Assembly: GCA_023229385.1 (NCBI GenBank)
Contig: JALNZI010000060.1
Coordinates: 1-8,138 of the forward strand
Direction of reading: 5' to 3'
Length of the DNA stretch: 8,138 nt
Source: Candidatus Omnitrophota bacterium
GTDB taxonomy: Bacteria; Omnitrophota; Gorgyraeia; Gygaellales; Profunditerraquicolaceae
The notes under the pieces are model-generated. The model was not told where the DNA came from, made no database searches, and was given only the letters and a program-made list of their open reading frames with translations. The position numbers and the translations under genes are program-made. Positions within the stretch are counted from its first letter, which is position 1. The number at the start of each line of letters is the position of its first letter. Below are positions 1-5,641 of the stretch, in pieces.

Positions 1-15
1 CCACCTCCCTCTAAT

Positions 16-41
16 AAAAAAGGGGGATTATCTCCCCTTTT
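16..41 (-). terminator. Intrinsic terminator of the lipoprotein unit
   Basis: On the minus strand AAAAGGGG (41-34) pairs with CCCCTTTT (25-18) around an 8-nt loop and runs on into a 6-T tract (21-16). It starts about 45 bp after the stop of the coiled-coil gene. On the plus strand the T-run is only 4 long, so it works mainly in this direction. Confidence 0.85.
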
Positions 42-86
42 CATAAAACCATTTCTCGCCATCCAAAACTCCCCTTATCTCATTTT

Positions 87-395
87 CTAGTTGCCTTTTT
101 GCAGATCGTCTTTACTTCCCTGGACAGCCAACTGTTCTTGAACTAAATTTTTCCTGGATTCTTCCAGCGCCGCCTTTGCCTCTTCAACTTCCTTTTCCTT
201 TGCCTTAACCTTCTCTTCCAAGGCGGATCTTTCCTGGGAAAACTTATTCATCTTTTCTTCCAGTTGGAGGCGCGCGGCCATTTCTTTATCGCGCAACGCC
301 TTCTGACGCATCGCACTATTACATGAGCTGATCATACCGAAAAAAAAGGCTACCGTTAATACCGCCAGAATAATTACTATTACCCGGTTTTTCAA
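87..395 (-). CDS. Small membrane-anchored or lipidated coiled-coil protein, function unknown
   Basis: With a TTG start at 395 the protein has 102 residues: MKNR, a hydrophobic segment (5-22), then a long charged coiled coil (about 30-90, rich in Lys, Glu, Ala and Gln) and a short tail. The sequence ISSC at 22-25 fits a relaxed lipobox, so it may be a lipoprotein; otherwise the hydrophobic segment is a signal anchor with the coil outside. The TTG follows a GGGGGAG run by 2 nt, which is tight, and begins 16 bp after the upstream stop. An alternative ATG at 452 adds 19 residues by running 41 bp into the end of the OmpA-family gene in another frame; it has an AGAGGA about 11 nt upstream. I prefer TTG because the resulting N-terminus looks like a normal export signal. 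The shared unit with an OmpA-type lipoprotein, itself with a coil, suggests an envelope role. I do not recognise the family. Confidence 0.7.
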   Translation of the reverse strand: MKNRVIVIILAVLTVAFFFGMISSCNSAMRQKALRDKEMAARLQLEEKMNKFSQERSALEEKVKAKEKEVEEAKAALEESRKNLVQEQLAVQGSKDDLQKGN

Positions 396-411
396 AACTC
401 CCCCTATCGGC

Positions 412-1104
412 TTATTTAAGGTTCTCCTGAGGCTCTTTAAGCTCAGATGCATCCGTGTTAAAATCCTCTCCAGTACTCTTTACCGCCGGAGAATCTTTAG
501 CATCACCCTTGACTTTAGTAACATTAGGCAAGATAACAATTTCTACTCTGCGATTCTGTTTACGGCCGGCGGCAGTTTCATTAGAATCTACCGGGCGGTA
601 TTCGCCGTAGCCGATCGCCGACAATCTTTCAGGAGAAATCCCCTGGTCATTAACTAAATAATGCAGGACGCTTAAGGCGCGGGCAGTAGAAAGCTCCCAG
701 TTGGATTTCCATCCGGAATGCTTGATCGGAATGTTATCCGTATGGCCTTCAATACCCACATTAAACTGCGCCATATTGTCTTTTAATATATCCGATACCT
801 TGGTTAATAAAGGATATGCTTCAGACCTAATCTTGGACTTTCCGGAATCAAATAAAAGATCTCCTACAACGGTAATCACCAAGCCCTTTTCCATCATTTG
901 CAGCTTTATCTGCTTATCATTTATCTCTTGACCTAACTTCTGCTCAAGCATACCCTTAGAGCGCATAAGTTCATCCAACTGAGCGCTCAATTCTTCTATT
1001 CTTTGAGCGTCAGAACGCCTGCCTTTTTGAAAAACAAAACTGCATCCGGCTAATCCTAAAGTTATGAATAAAACCATTGTAAATTTAAAAATCTTATTTC
1101 TCAT
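412..1104 (-). CDS. OmpA/MotB-family peptidoglycan-binding lipoprotein
   Basis: The 230-residue product starts with a lipoprotein signal peptide (MRNKIFKFTM, then a hydrophobic run) ending in the lipobox LAGC, with Cys21 as the lipidated residue. A short coiled-coil segment follows (about 32-72, EELSAQLDELM). An OmpA-C domain covers about 74-191: GLVITVVGDLLFDSGKSKI, GHTDN with Asp123, the LSTARALSV helix with Arg142, GYGEYRPV and NRRVEIVI. Asp and Arg at these places bind the meso-diaminopimelate of peptidoglycan in the family. The domain has the longer MotB-like loop after GHTDN, but a lipid anchor replaces MotB's membrane helix, so a flagellar stator role is unlikely. A hydrophilic tail of about 40 residues (192-230) is unassigned. 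It probably ties the envelope to the cell wall. It has its own promoter and is followed at once by a small coiled-coil gene. Confidence 0.92.
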   Translation of the reverse strand: MRNKIFKFTMVLFITLGLAGCSFVFQKGRRSDAQRIEELSAQLDELMRSKGMLEQKLGQEINDKQIKLQMMEKGLVITVVGDLLFDSGKSKIRSEAYPLLTKVSDILKDNMAQFNVGIEGHTDNIPIKHSGWKSNWELSTARALSVLHYLVNDQGISPERLSAIGYGEYRPVDSNETAAGRKQNRRVEIVILPNVTKVKGDAKDSPAVKSTGEDFNTDASELKEPQENLK

Positions 1105-1111
1105 CTTAACT

Positions 1112-1117
1112 CTCCTT
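1112..1117 (-). promoter_or_regulatory. Shine-Dalgarno deciding the start of the OmpA-family lipoprotein
   Basis: AAGGAG lies 7 nt before the ATG at 1104-1102. It fixes a start that gives an intact lipoprotein signal peptide and rules out the longer upstream open frame, which would run through the promoter. A small GCCC-GAA-GGGC hairpin (1119-1129) sits just upstream in the leader. Confidence 0.8.
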
Positions 1118-1153
1118 AGCCCTTCGGGCCTATTTACTTGAAATTGAAATTTA

Positions 1154-1182
1154 AATATAACATAACCCTTTGCTATAGTCAA
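1154..1182 (-). promoter_or_regulatory. Sigma70-type promoter for the lipoprotein gene pair
   Basis: On the minus strand TTGACT (1182-1177) and TATATT (1159-1154) are separated by 17 bp; each differs from consensus at one base. Transcription would start near 1147, giving a leader of about 43 nt before the ATG at 1104. The surrounding DNA is AT-rich. This makes the two envelope genes a separate transcription unit from purA. Confidence 0.75.
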
Positions 1183-1214
1183 GGATAAAATCAAACTCTT
1201 TATAGATTTTATCC
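1183..1214. repeat. Perfect 10-bp inverted repeat next to the -35 box (candidate operator)
   Basis: GGATAAAATC (1183-1192) and GATTTTATCC (1205-1214) are exact reverse complements separated by 12 bp. Arm centres are 22 bp apart, about two helical turns, and the inner edge touches the TTGACT box at 1177-1182. The layout suits a dimeric regulator. As RNA it could also be a weak hairpin after purA, but there is no T-run. The operator role is an inference. Confidence 0.55.
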
Positions 1215-1223
1215 CACTGAAGT

Positions 1224-1247
1224 CTTGGCGAGCGCAAGCGAACCAAG
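1224..1247. repeat. Short inverted repeat CTTGG...CCAAG with a GC-rich core
   Basis: CTTGG (1224-1228) and CCAAG (1243-1247) bracket the core CGAGCGCAAGCGAA. On the minus strand the core holds CGC-TT-GCG, so an interrupted hairpin can form. It is non-coding and lies between purA and the promoter of the next gene. It is probably an intergenic repeat of unknown role. Confidence 0.35.
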
Positions 1248-1274
1248 GCAAGCACCTTATAGTTTTTATTTAGC

Positions 1275-1305
1275 GCAGTCCTTCCGAGTTTACGAGGCAG
1301 GGCAG
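1275..1305. repeat. Imperfect GGCAGG-armed hairpin after the purA stop, likely short dispersed repeat
   Basis: CCTTCC (1280-1285) faces GGCAGG (1296-1301) around GAGTTTACGA, with one mismatch, flanked by GCAG and GGCAG copies. It begins about 15 bp past the purA stop codon in the direction of transcription. It has no downstream T-run and is not a classic terminator. Its arms resemble the hairpins at 3876-3911. A repeat family is suspected but cannot be shown from one window. Confidence 0.4.
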
Positions 1306-1319
1306 ACACCTTCTATATC

Positions 1320-2588
1320 TTATATGAACAGGGTATCTTTCCTGGCAGAACCTATTGAAACCATGGTTATTTTAGCCTTAAGCCGCAACTGTAATTCCAG
1401 CAGATATGCCCGGGCATTAGGATGCAACTCCTTAAAAGAACTCGGTTTATTATCCTGAGTAGGCCAACCCGGCATCTCTTTATAGACTGGAACGGCTTTG
1501 CTTAAGACTTCAAAATCATGGGGGAATTCTTTGATTACCTTACCTTTATATTTATAGGCAGTACAGATCTTAACCTTATCCAGGCCATCAAGGATGTCCA
1601 TCTTCATAATTGCCAACTCCGAAATACCGTTGAGCATTACGGATTCCCTGGCCATTAGCGCATCAAACCAACCGCAGCGGCGCGGCCTACCGGTTGTGGC
1701 GCCGAATTCTTTTCCTTTATCACGCATAAAATTACCAAAACCTGACGCATACTCAGTGGGGAACGGACCCTCTCCTACGCGCGTAGTATAAGCCTTACAA
1801 ACACCTACCACTTTATCAATCTTAACCGGCGATATACCTGTGCCGATACAAGCTCCACCCGAAGTTGCCGATGATGAAGTAACAAAGGGATAGGTCCCAA
1901 AATCAATATCTAAAAATGTCCCCTGCGCCCCCTCAAGGAGTATATCCTTTTTCTTATCCGTCGCCTCATTCAATAACACGGCGGTGTTAGACATATAAGG
2001 AGCGAATAATTTTCCATAATCAAGGTACTGCCGGTATATCTTCTCGAAACTAAACCCCGGATGCTGGTATACCTTCTTAAATATTTCGTTTTTCTCTTTA
2101 AGGTTATCCTTAAGTTTATCCCTGAAAACAGCCGGGTTAGCTAAATCAATCATCCGGATACCGCAACGATTGATCTTATCAGCATAACAAGGGCCTATCC
2201 CTCTGCCGGTAGTGCCAATTTTATTTTTCCTTTTGCCTTCACGCAGCTGATCCAAGTTCTTATGATACGGCATAATCAAATGCGCCAAAGTTGAAATCTT
2301 AAAACGCCGGGAAAAATCAATACCGTTATTCCGCAGGTCATCCAGCTCGCGTAAAAGCACCTCGGGGTCGATAACTACACCGTTACCAATGCAGCAGATT
2401 TTACCGGCATGCAATATACCCGAGGGAATAAGATGAAAGATATACTCTTTATCACCCACCACCACGGTATGGCCGGCATTATTGCCGCCCTGATAACGTA
2501 CTATATAATCCACTTTTTGGGAAAGGATATCGATTATTTTCCCCTTGCCTTCATCACCCCATTGCATCCCTACAAGAACTATATTCAT
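1320..2588 (-). CDS. purA: Adenylosuccinate synthetase
   Basis: This cytosolic enzyme uses GTP to join IMP and aspartate into adenylosuccinate, the first committed step from IMP to AMP. The 422-residue length is normal. The phosphate-binding motif QWGDEGKGK opens the protein with catalytic Asp12, and NNAGHT carries His40. Also present are the IMP-binding GTTGRGIGPCYADK (125-138), EGAQGTFLDIDFGTYPFVTS (219-238), RVGEGPFPTE (270-279), GATTGRPRRCGWFD (296-309) and MKMDILDG (328-335). The end SIGSARKDTLFI is a slightly unusual version of the family's usual G-P-x-R ending but keeps the Arg. The gene starts 37 bp after the condensing enzyme and is the last of its cluster; a 215-bp intergenic region with its own promoter follows. 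Confidence 0.98.
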   Translation of the reverse strand: MNIVLVGMQWGDEGKGKIIDILSQKVDYIVRYQGGNNAGHTVVVGDKEYIFHLIPSGILHAGKICCIGNGVVIDPEVLLRELDDLRNNGIDFSRRFKISTLAHLIMPYHKNLDQLREGKRKNKIGTTGRGIGPCYADKINRCGIRMIDLANPAVFRDKLKDNLKEKNEIFKKVYQHPGFSFEKIYRQYLDYGKLFAPYMSNTAVLLNEATDKKKDILLEGAQGTFLDIDFGTYPFVTSSSATSGGACIGTGISPVKIDKVVGVCKAYTTRVGEGPFPTEYASGFGNFMRDKGKEFGATTGRPRRCGWFDALMARESVMLNGISELAIMKMDILDGLDKVKICTAYKYKGKVIKEFPHDFEVLSKAVPVYKEMPGWPTQDNKPSSFKELHPNARAYLLELQLRLKAKITMVSIGSARKDTLFI

Positions 2589-2591
2589 ATT

Positions 2592-2595
2592 CCTC
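2592..2595 (-). promoter_or_regulatory. Shine-Dalgarno of purA
   Basis: GAGG in AAAGAGGAATATG sits only 3 nt before the ATG at 2588-2586, a short but usable spacing. No better start lies nearby, and the N-terminal MNIVLVGMQWGDEGKGK is exactly where PurA proteins begin. Confidence 0.55.
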
Positions 2596-2625
2596 TTTCT
2601 TGGGTTCCCCCTATATACTGATTTA

Positions 2626-3864
2626 TTAAGGTGTCATCGTAAAAATCTTATGCGCGATATTCGGATAGCGCGCGATAAAATTCAATTCATCATCAACCAA
2701 CGGCTTCTGATTATGCACATTGGCATACCTGACCAGTTCCAGTATGCGCGTAGCCTCGGCATCATCCTTAAAAGCCACTTCCAGTTTTTCATAAACATTA
2801 CGGAAACCCTTGATCCCGGAATATTCTCCGGCGGTAATTTTCCTGCCGGTCTCAATTATCTCCGGCTCTCCGCGGCCAAGCTCCTCATAATCATAAAGCT
2901 CATAATTACGCCTGTCTTTTAAAGCGCCGTCGGCATGGATTCCGGATTCATGGGCAAAGGCATTGGCGCCGACACCCGGCTGGTTAATCGGAATGGGGAC
3001 ACCAAAAGCATAAGAAGCATATTTACAGATCTTCCAGGCCATTTTCAAATCCACCTTCTCATCTAAATGATAATCCTGCATCCCCTGGCCGAATTTAAGC
3101 GCTAAAATTACTGAAACCAAGTCTGCGTTACCAGCGCGCTCACCCATACCGTTGACACAAGTATTAATATAAGCGTCCACGCCGGCATCATTGGATGCCC
3201 TGGCCCCGGCAATGGAATTAGCCACCACCAAACCCAAATCATTATGGCAATGCACTTCAATTGGCAAATCCACCGCTTCAGCGAGTGACTTTATACGCTC
3301 GTAAATACTAAAAGGAGTATCGCATCCTAATGTATCGCAATAGCGGATTCTTCCTGCGCCGGCACTCTTGGCCTTAACCGCAAAATCGATCAGGTATTTT
3401 AGGTCAGTACGCGAAGCATCCTCCGCGTTTACCCCGATAGTCTCGGCGCCTAATTTGATCGCCTCACCTACCGCTTCCTCCATCTCCCGGATCACCGACT
3501 GATGGTCAAGTTTACCTTTGAATTTATGGATGATCATCTGGTCGCTGGTTGAGATAGACAGATTAATATATTTTAAATCCGGGACCAGCTTAAAGGCGGC
3601 CTTTACATCTTCTTTTGTCGCGCGCAGCCAACCGCTAAGCCTGATATTCGAAAGCCCTTTTAATTTAACTAATTCTAAATTTGCATTCAGGTAATTTGTC
3701 TCATGGCGGGTGAGCGGAAAACCAAACTCCGACTGAAAAACCCCCATTTTATCCAGGTACCAGTTAATCATGGTCTTCTGTAGTTTAGACAAACAAATCC
3801 GCGATGTTTGCACGCCATCGCGATTGGTTACATCAAGCAGGTAAATTTTAGGTTTTTGCGACAT
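2626..3864 (-). CDS. Acyl-CoA condensing enzyme of the homocitrate / isopropylmalate / Re-citrate synthase group
   Basis: A cytosolic DRE-TIM metallolyase-fold enzyme (HMGL-like) that should join acetyl-CoA to a 2-oxo acid. The 412 residues carry the family signatures: a start motif with the invariant Arg15-Asp16-Gly17 (written DVTNRDGVQ), the metal pair in HCHND (His205, His207), NGMGERAGN (238-246) and HESGIHADGALK (305-316). The lengths and spacing suit homocitrate or Re-citrate synthase. It is shorter than the long LeuA form and has no obvious C-terminal regulatory domain. DVTNRDGVQ in place of the usual DTTLRDGEQ, and the QSEFGFP segment (44-50), mark it as a divergent subgroup. My pattern memory links these to Re-citrate synthases of anaerobes, but this is unproven. 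Neighbours give no lysine, leucine or nitrogenase context: an exported protein lies 55 bp upstream and purA 37 bp downstream. The product beyond 'condensing enzyme' is uncertain. Confidence 0.85.
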   Translation of the reverse strand: MSQKPKIYLLDVTNRDGVQTSRICLSKLQKTMINWYLDKMGVFQSEFGFPLTRHETNYLNANLELVKLKGLSNIRLSGWLRATKEDVKAAFKLVPDLKYINLSISTSDQMIIHKFKGKLDHQSVIREMEEAVGEAIKLGAETIGVNAEDASRTDLKYLIDFAVKAKSAGAGRIRYCDTLGCDTPFSIYERIKSLAEAVDLPIEVHCHNDLGLVVANSIAGARASNDAGVDAYINTCVNGMGERAGNADLVSVILALKFGQGMQDYHLDEKVDLKMAWKICKYASYAFGVPIPINQPGVGANAFAHESGIHADGALKDRRNYELYDYEELGRGEPEIIETGRKITAGEYSGIKGFRNVYEKLEVAFKDDAEATRILELVRYANVHNQKPLVDDELNFIARYPNIAHKIFTMTP

Positions 3865-3869
3865 AATAG

Positions 3870-3875
3870 CTCCCT
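3870..3875 (-). promoter_or_regulatory. Shine-Dalgarno of the condensing-enzyme gene
   Basis: AGGGAG lies 5 nt before the ATG at 3864-3862 and directly abuts the 3' arm of a 7-bp hairpin. It fixes the start codon, and the hairpin next to it could affect ribosome access. Confidence 0.65.
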
Positions 3876-3911
3876 GACTGCCTTAGGCAGTCCTGCCTGC
3901 CCTAAGCAGGC
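3876..3911. repeat. Two adjacent GC-rich inverted repeats between the exported protein gene and the condensing-enzyme gene
   Basis: GACTGCC (3876-3882) pairs with GGCAGTC (3886-3892) around a 3-nt TTA loop. GCCTGC (3895-3900) pairs with GCAGGC (3906-3911) around CCTAA. Both are perfect and fill most of the 55-bp gap. On the minus-strand transcript the second hairpin ends directly at the AGGGAG ribosome-binding site of the next gene. Neither is followed by a U-run, so they do not look like terminators. A dispersed repeat unit or a translation- or RNA-stability element is possible. Confidence 0.7.
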
Positions 3912-3919
3912 CTTATTGT

Positions 3920-5641
3920 TTATTTTTTTATTATTTTTCTAAGCTCTTCCTTATCCGGAACTCCCCGGGAAGAAAATATCTGGTAATTATCTAAAAGATA
4001 GCTCAAATTCAAGCTGACCTGGACCTCTTTATTTAAAGCGATGTTTTCTTTAAGCAAGGATTTTCCCTCGGCCCCCTTGGCGCAATTTCTTATTTTTTGT
4101 GTGTCCACTTCACTGAGGCAATCCTCCCACCAGGAACTATTAATATTCTTAGACCGGCAGGTCAGGTAATCCCAAAACTTCTGCGGATAATACTTCTGTA
4201 CGCATACACCGCGTAAAGATTCTTCTATTTCCAAAGGACCATTCCTGGCTTCAAAACCGGCATCTTTTTCCACTACCAGGAAATGCAAATCCGGATTAAA
4301 TTCTCTTAACACCGTAAGAAGCCCTGCCGAGTCTTTATCAAACAGACTGCAGAATAAATCCAGACTGCCTTTTTTTACCTGGCGCCTGACAAAATAAGAT
4401 ATTCCGCTCACCTGAGGCTTAAGCAGATAAAACCCGCTTTTTAATTCCAGGTTGTTTTTGAAATTTTCAAAATTAGCTTCTTTTTCCACTTCCCTGCCGA
4501 TAATATAGGCAGGCAAAACTTCAATTGATAAATCCTTAATCAGACCCTCTGCCCGCTGGGAATCAATATATTCGGTACTTACCCCGGGGAATTGCTTTTT
4601 TAACTGTTCGATAACCGGTTCCGTATTACAAACAACGCAGTCTTTTGCGGTTATGACCATTAACCTTAATTTATTTGGTTCAGTAAACACGCAGTTAGCG
4701 ACAGGCTCTCCCGGATTCTGGCAGCTGCCAATCAAGCCGTCTTTTTTACAATTAGCGTCGGAATAACAACGCGGCAGGATTGCCAATATCCCAGGGTCAT
4801 CAGCAATCTTATCCGATAATCTTATCTCTTCATTTTTACAATTCAGGAGTTTTCCGTCTTTGACTTCCAGCGTAAGTTTCCCGAGTTTACGGCCCTGCCA
4901 AAAAGGGAGGGCTATAAACGTAGAGCCTATTCTGGGCTCAAACTCATCCTTGCCGGCATTGTAGCCGATAAAAAGAATGTCGATATCCTTAACCCTGGAG
5001 ATTAAATCCAGGTTGTCCTTTTTATTCAAAGAGCTTAAAACAGCTACAACTTCCACGCCTTCACTTTTAAGGCGGCGGACCAATTCATCGATTACCGTAT
5101 ATGCGGTTACTTTCAAACCCTCTGACTTATTTCCAGCAGCCAGGCTAGTCAAGCCAATAACCCCGATCTTTATCCCGGAGGCCTGCTTAATAATATACGG
5201 AACTATTTTATCAGACTTTAAGTTAGCGCTTAAAAAAGCAGGATTATTTTCTCTGGCGTTCTTTAAAAAGAAATCTTTACCGAAATTAAACTCATCATTG
5301 CTTACAGCAACAGCATCATAACCCATCAATTCCATAGCTTTCAGGTTTACTTCGGAACGCTGCATATCCAACCGGACATTCTGGGTGTATTCATCGAGCA
5401 GGCCTCCGGCGGTAAAGGCGCCACAATCCAAAAGCAACAAGCCGGGATGCTTCTTCCGCATTTCCTTTACCAGTGAAGCACGGCGGGCAATCCCGCCATC
5501 CCGCTCAAAAGGACAGCTACAGGGATAAAGCATGGCATGGGTATTGCCGGTGTAAAGAATAGTTGCTTCTTTGGCGTAAAGACTGCCGGCACTTAATGCC
5601 AACAGGATTAAAGCAAATAATATTGTTTTGGTGCCTTTCAT
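3920..5641 (-). CDS. Exported multidomain protein: degenerate UshA-like metallophosphoesterase fused to thioredoxin-like and DsbA/GILT-like domains
   Basis: A signal peptide (MKGTK, hydrophobic stretch 7-22, likely cleavage after LYA at 23) sends this 573-residue protein across the inner membrane. Residues 25-270 follow the 5'-nucleotidase N-domain pattern (ILYTGNTHAML, GGIARR, LLLLDCGA, VSNDEF, GRKLGKL), but most metal-binding positions are changed. Residues 41-43 form a CSC motif just before GGIARR. A four-Cys segment (C291, C298, C307, C317) leads to a thioredoxin-like domain (about 324-400) with C335-V-V-C338 and a likely cis-Pro in LPAYIIG (377). The last part (about 424-573) resembles DsbA/GILT folds, with FWDYLTC, a WWEDC and a C-A-x-G-A-E-G pattern, but has no CxxC of its own. 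The start overlaps the serA stop (ATGA). A CAGGAC just before the ATG is too close to be a normal ribosome-binding site, so coupling is likely. Exported thiol or adaptor protein is the best guess; nucleotidase activity is doubtful. Confidence 0.85.
   Translation of the reverse strand: MKGTKTILFALILLALSAGSLYAKEATILYTGNTHAMLYPCSCPFERDGGIARRASLVKEMRKKHPGLLLLDCGAFTAGGLLDEYTQNVRLDMQRSEVNLKAMELMGYDAVAVSNDEFNFGKDFFLKNARENNPAFLSANLKSDKIVPYIIKQASGIKIGVIGLTSLAAGNKSEGLKVTAYTVIDELVRRLKSEGVEVVAVLSSLNKKDNLDLISRVKDIDILFIGYNAGKDEFEPRIGSTFIALPFWQGRKLGKLTLEVKDGKLLNCKNEEIRLSDKIADDPGILAILPRCYSDANCKKDGLIGSCQNPGEPVANCVFTEPNKLRLMVITAKDCVVCNTEPVIEQLKKQFPGVSTEYIDSQRAEGLIKDLSIEVLPAYIIGREVEKEANFENFKNNLELKSGFYLLKPQVSGISYFVRRQVKKGSLDLFCSLFDKDSAGLLTVLREFNPDLHFLVVEKDAGFEARNGPLEIEESLRGVCVQKYYPQKFWDYLTCRSKNINSSWWEDCLSEVDTQKIRNCAKGAEGKSLLKENIALNKEVQVSLNLSYLLDNYQIFSSRGVPDKEELRKIIKK

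Noticed and set aside
412..1104. Calling the OmpA-family protein a flagellar MotB stator
   Set aside because: It has a lipoprotein signal rather than MotB's membrane helix with its proton-binding Asp, and no motA or other flagellar gene is nearby.
1183..1214. AT-rich 10-bp inverted repeat as the purA terminator
   Set aside because: The stem is AT-rich with a 12-nt loop, no T-run follows, and it abuts the -35 box of the next promoter. A regulatory site fits better, though a weak transcript-end role cannot be excluded.
1105..1251. Upstream extension of the OmpA-family reading frame to an ATG at 1251
   Set aside because: It would run through the promoter, the dyad and AT-rich leader DNA and would bury the lipoprotein signal. 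The ATG at 1104 has a good ribosome-binding site and an intact lipobox.
3876..3911. Hairpins as an intrinsic terminator between the exported-protein and condensing-enzyme genes
   Set aside because: No U-tract follows either hairpin on the minus strand, and a ribosome-binding site follows directly, so an internal operon element or repeat is more likely.
3920..5641. Annotating the exported protein as a working 5'-nucleotidase
   Set aside because: Most of the metal-binding and catalytic positions that define the family are substituted, so only the fold relationship is supported.
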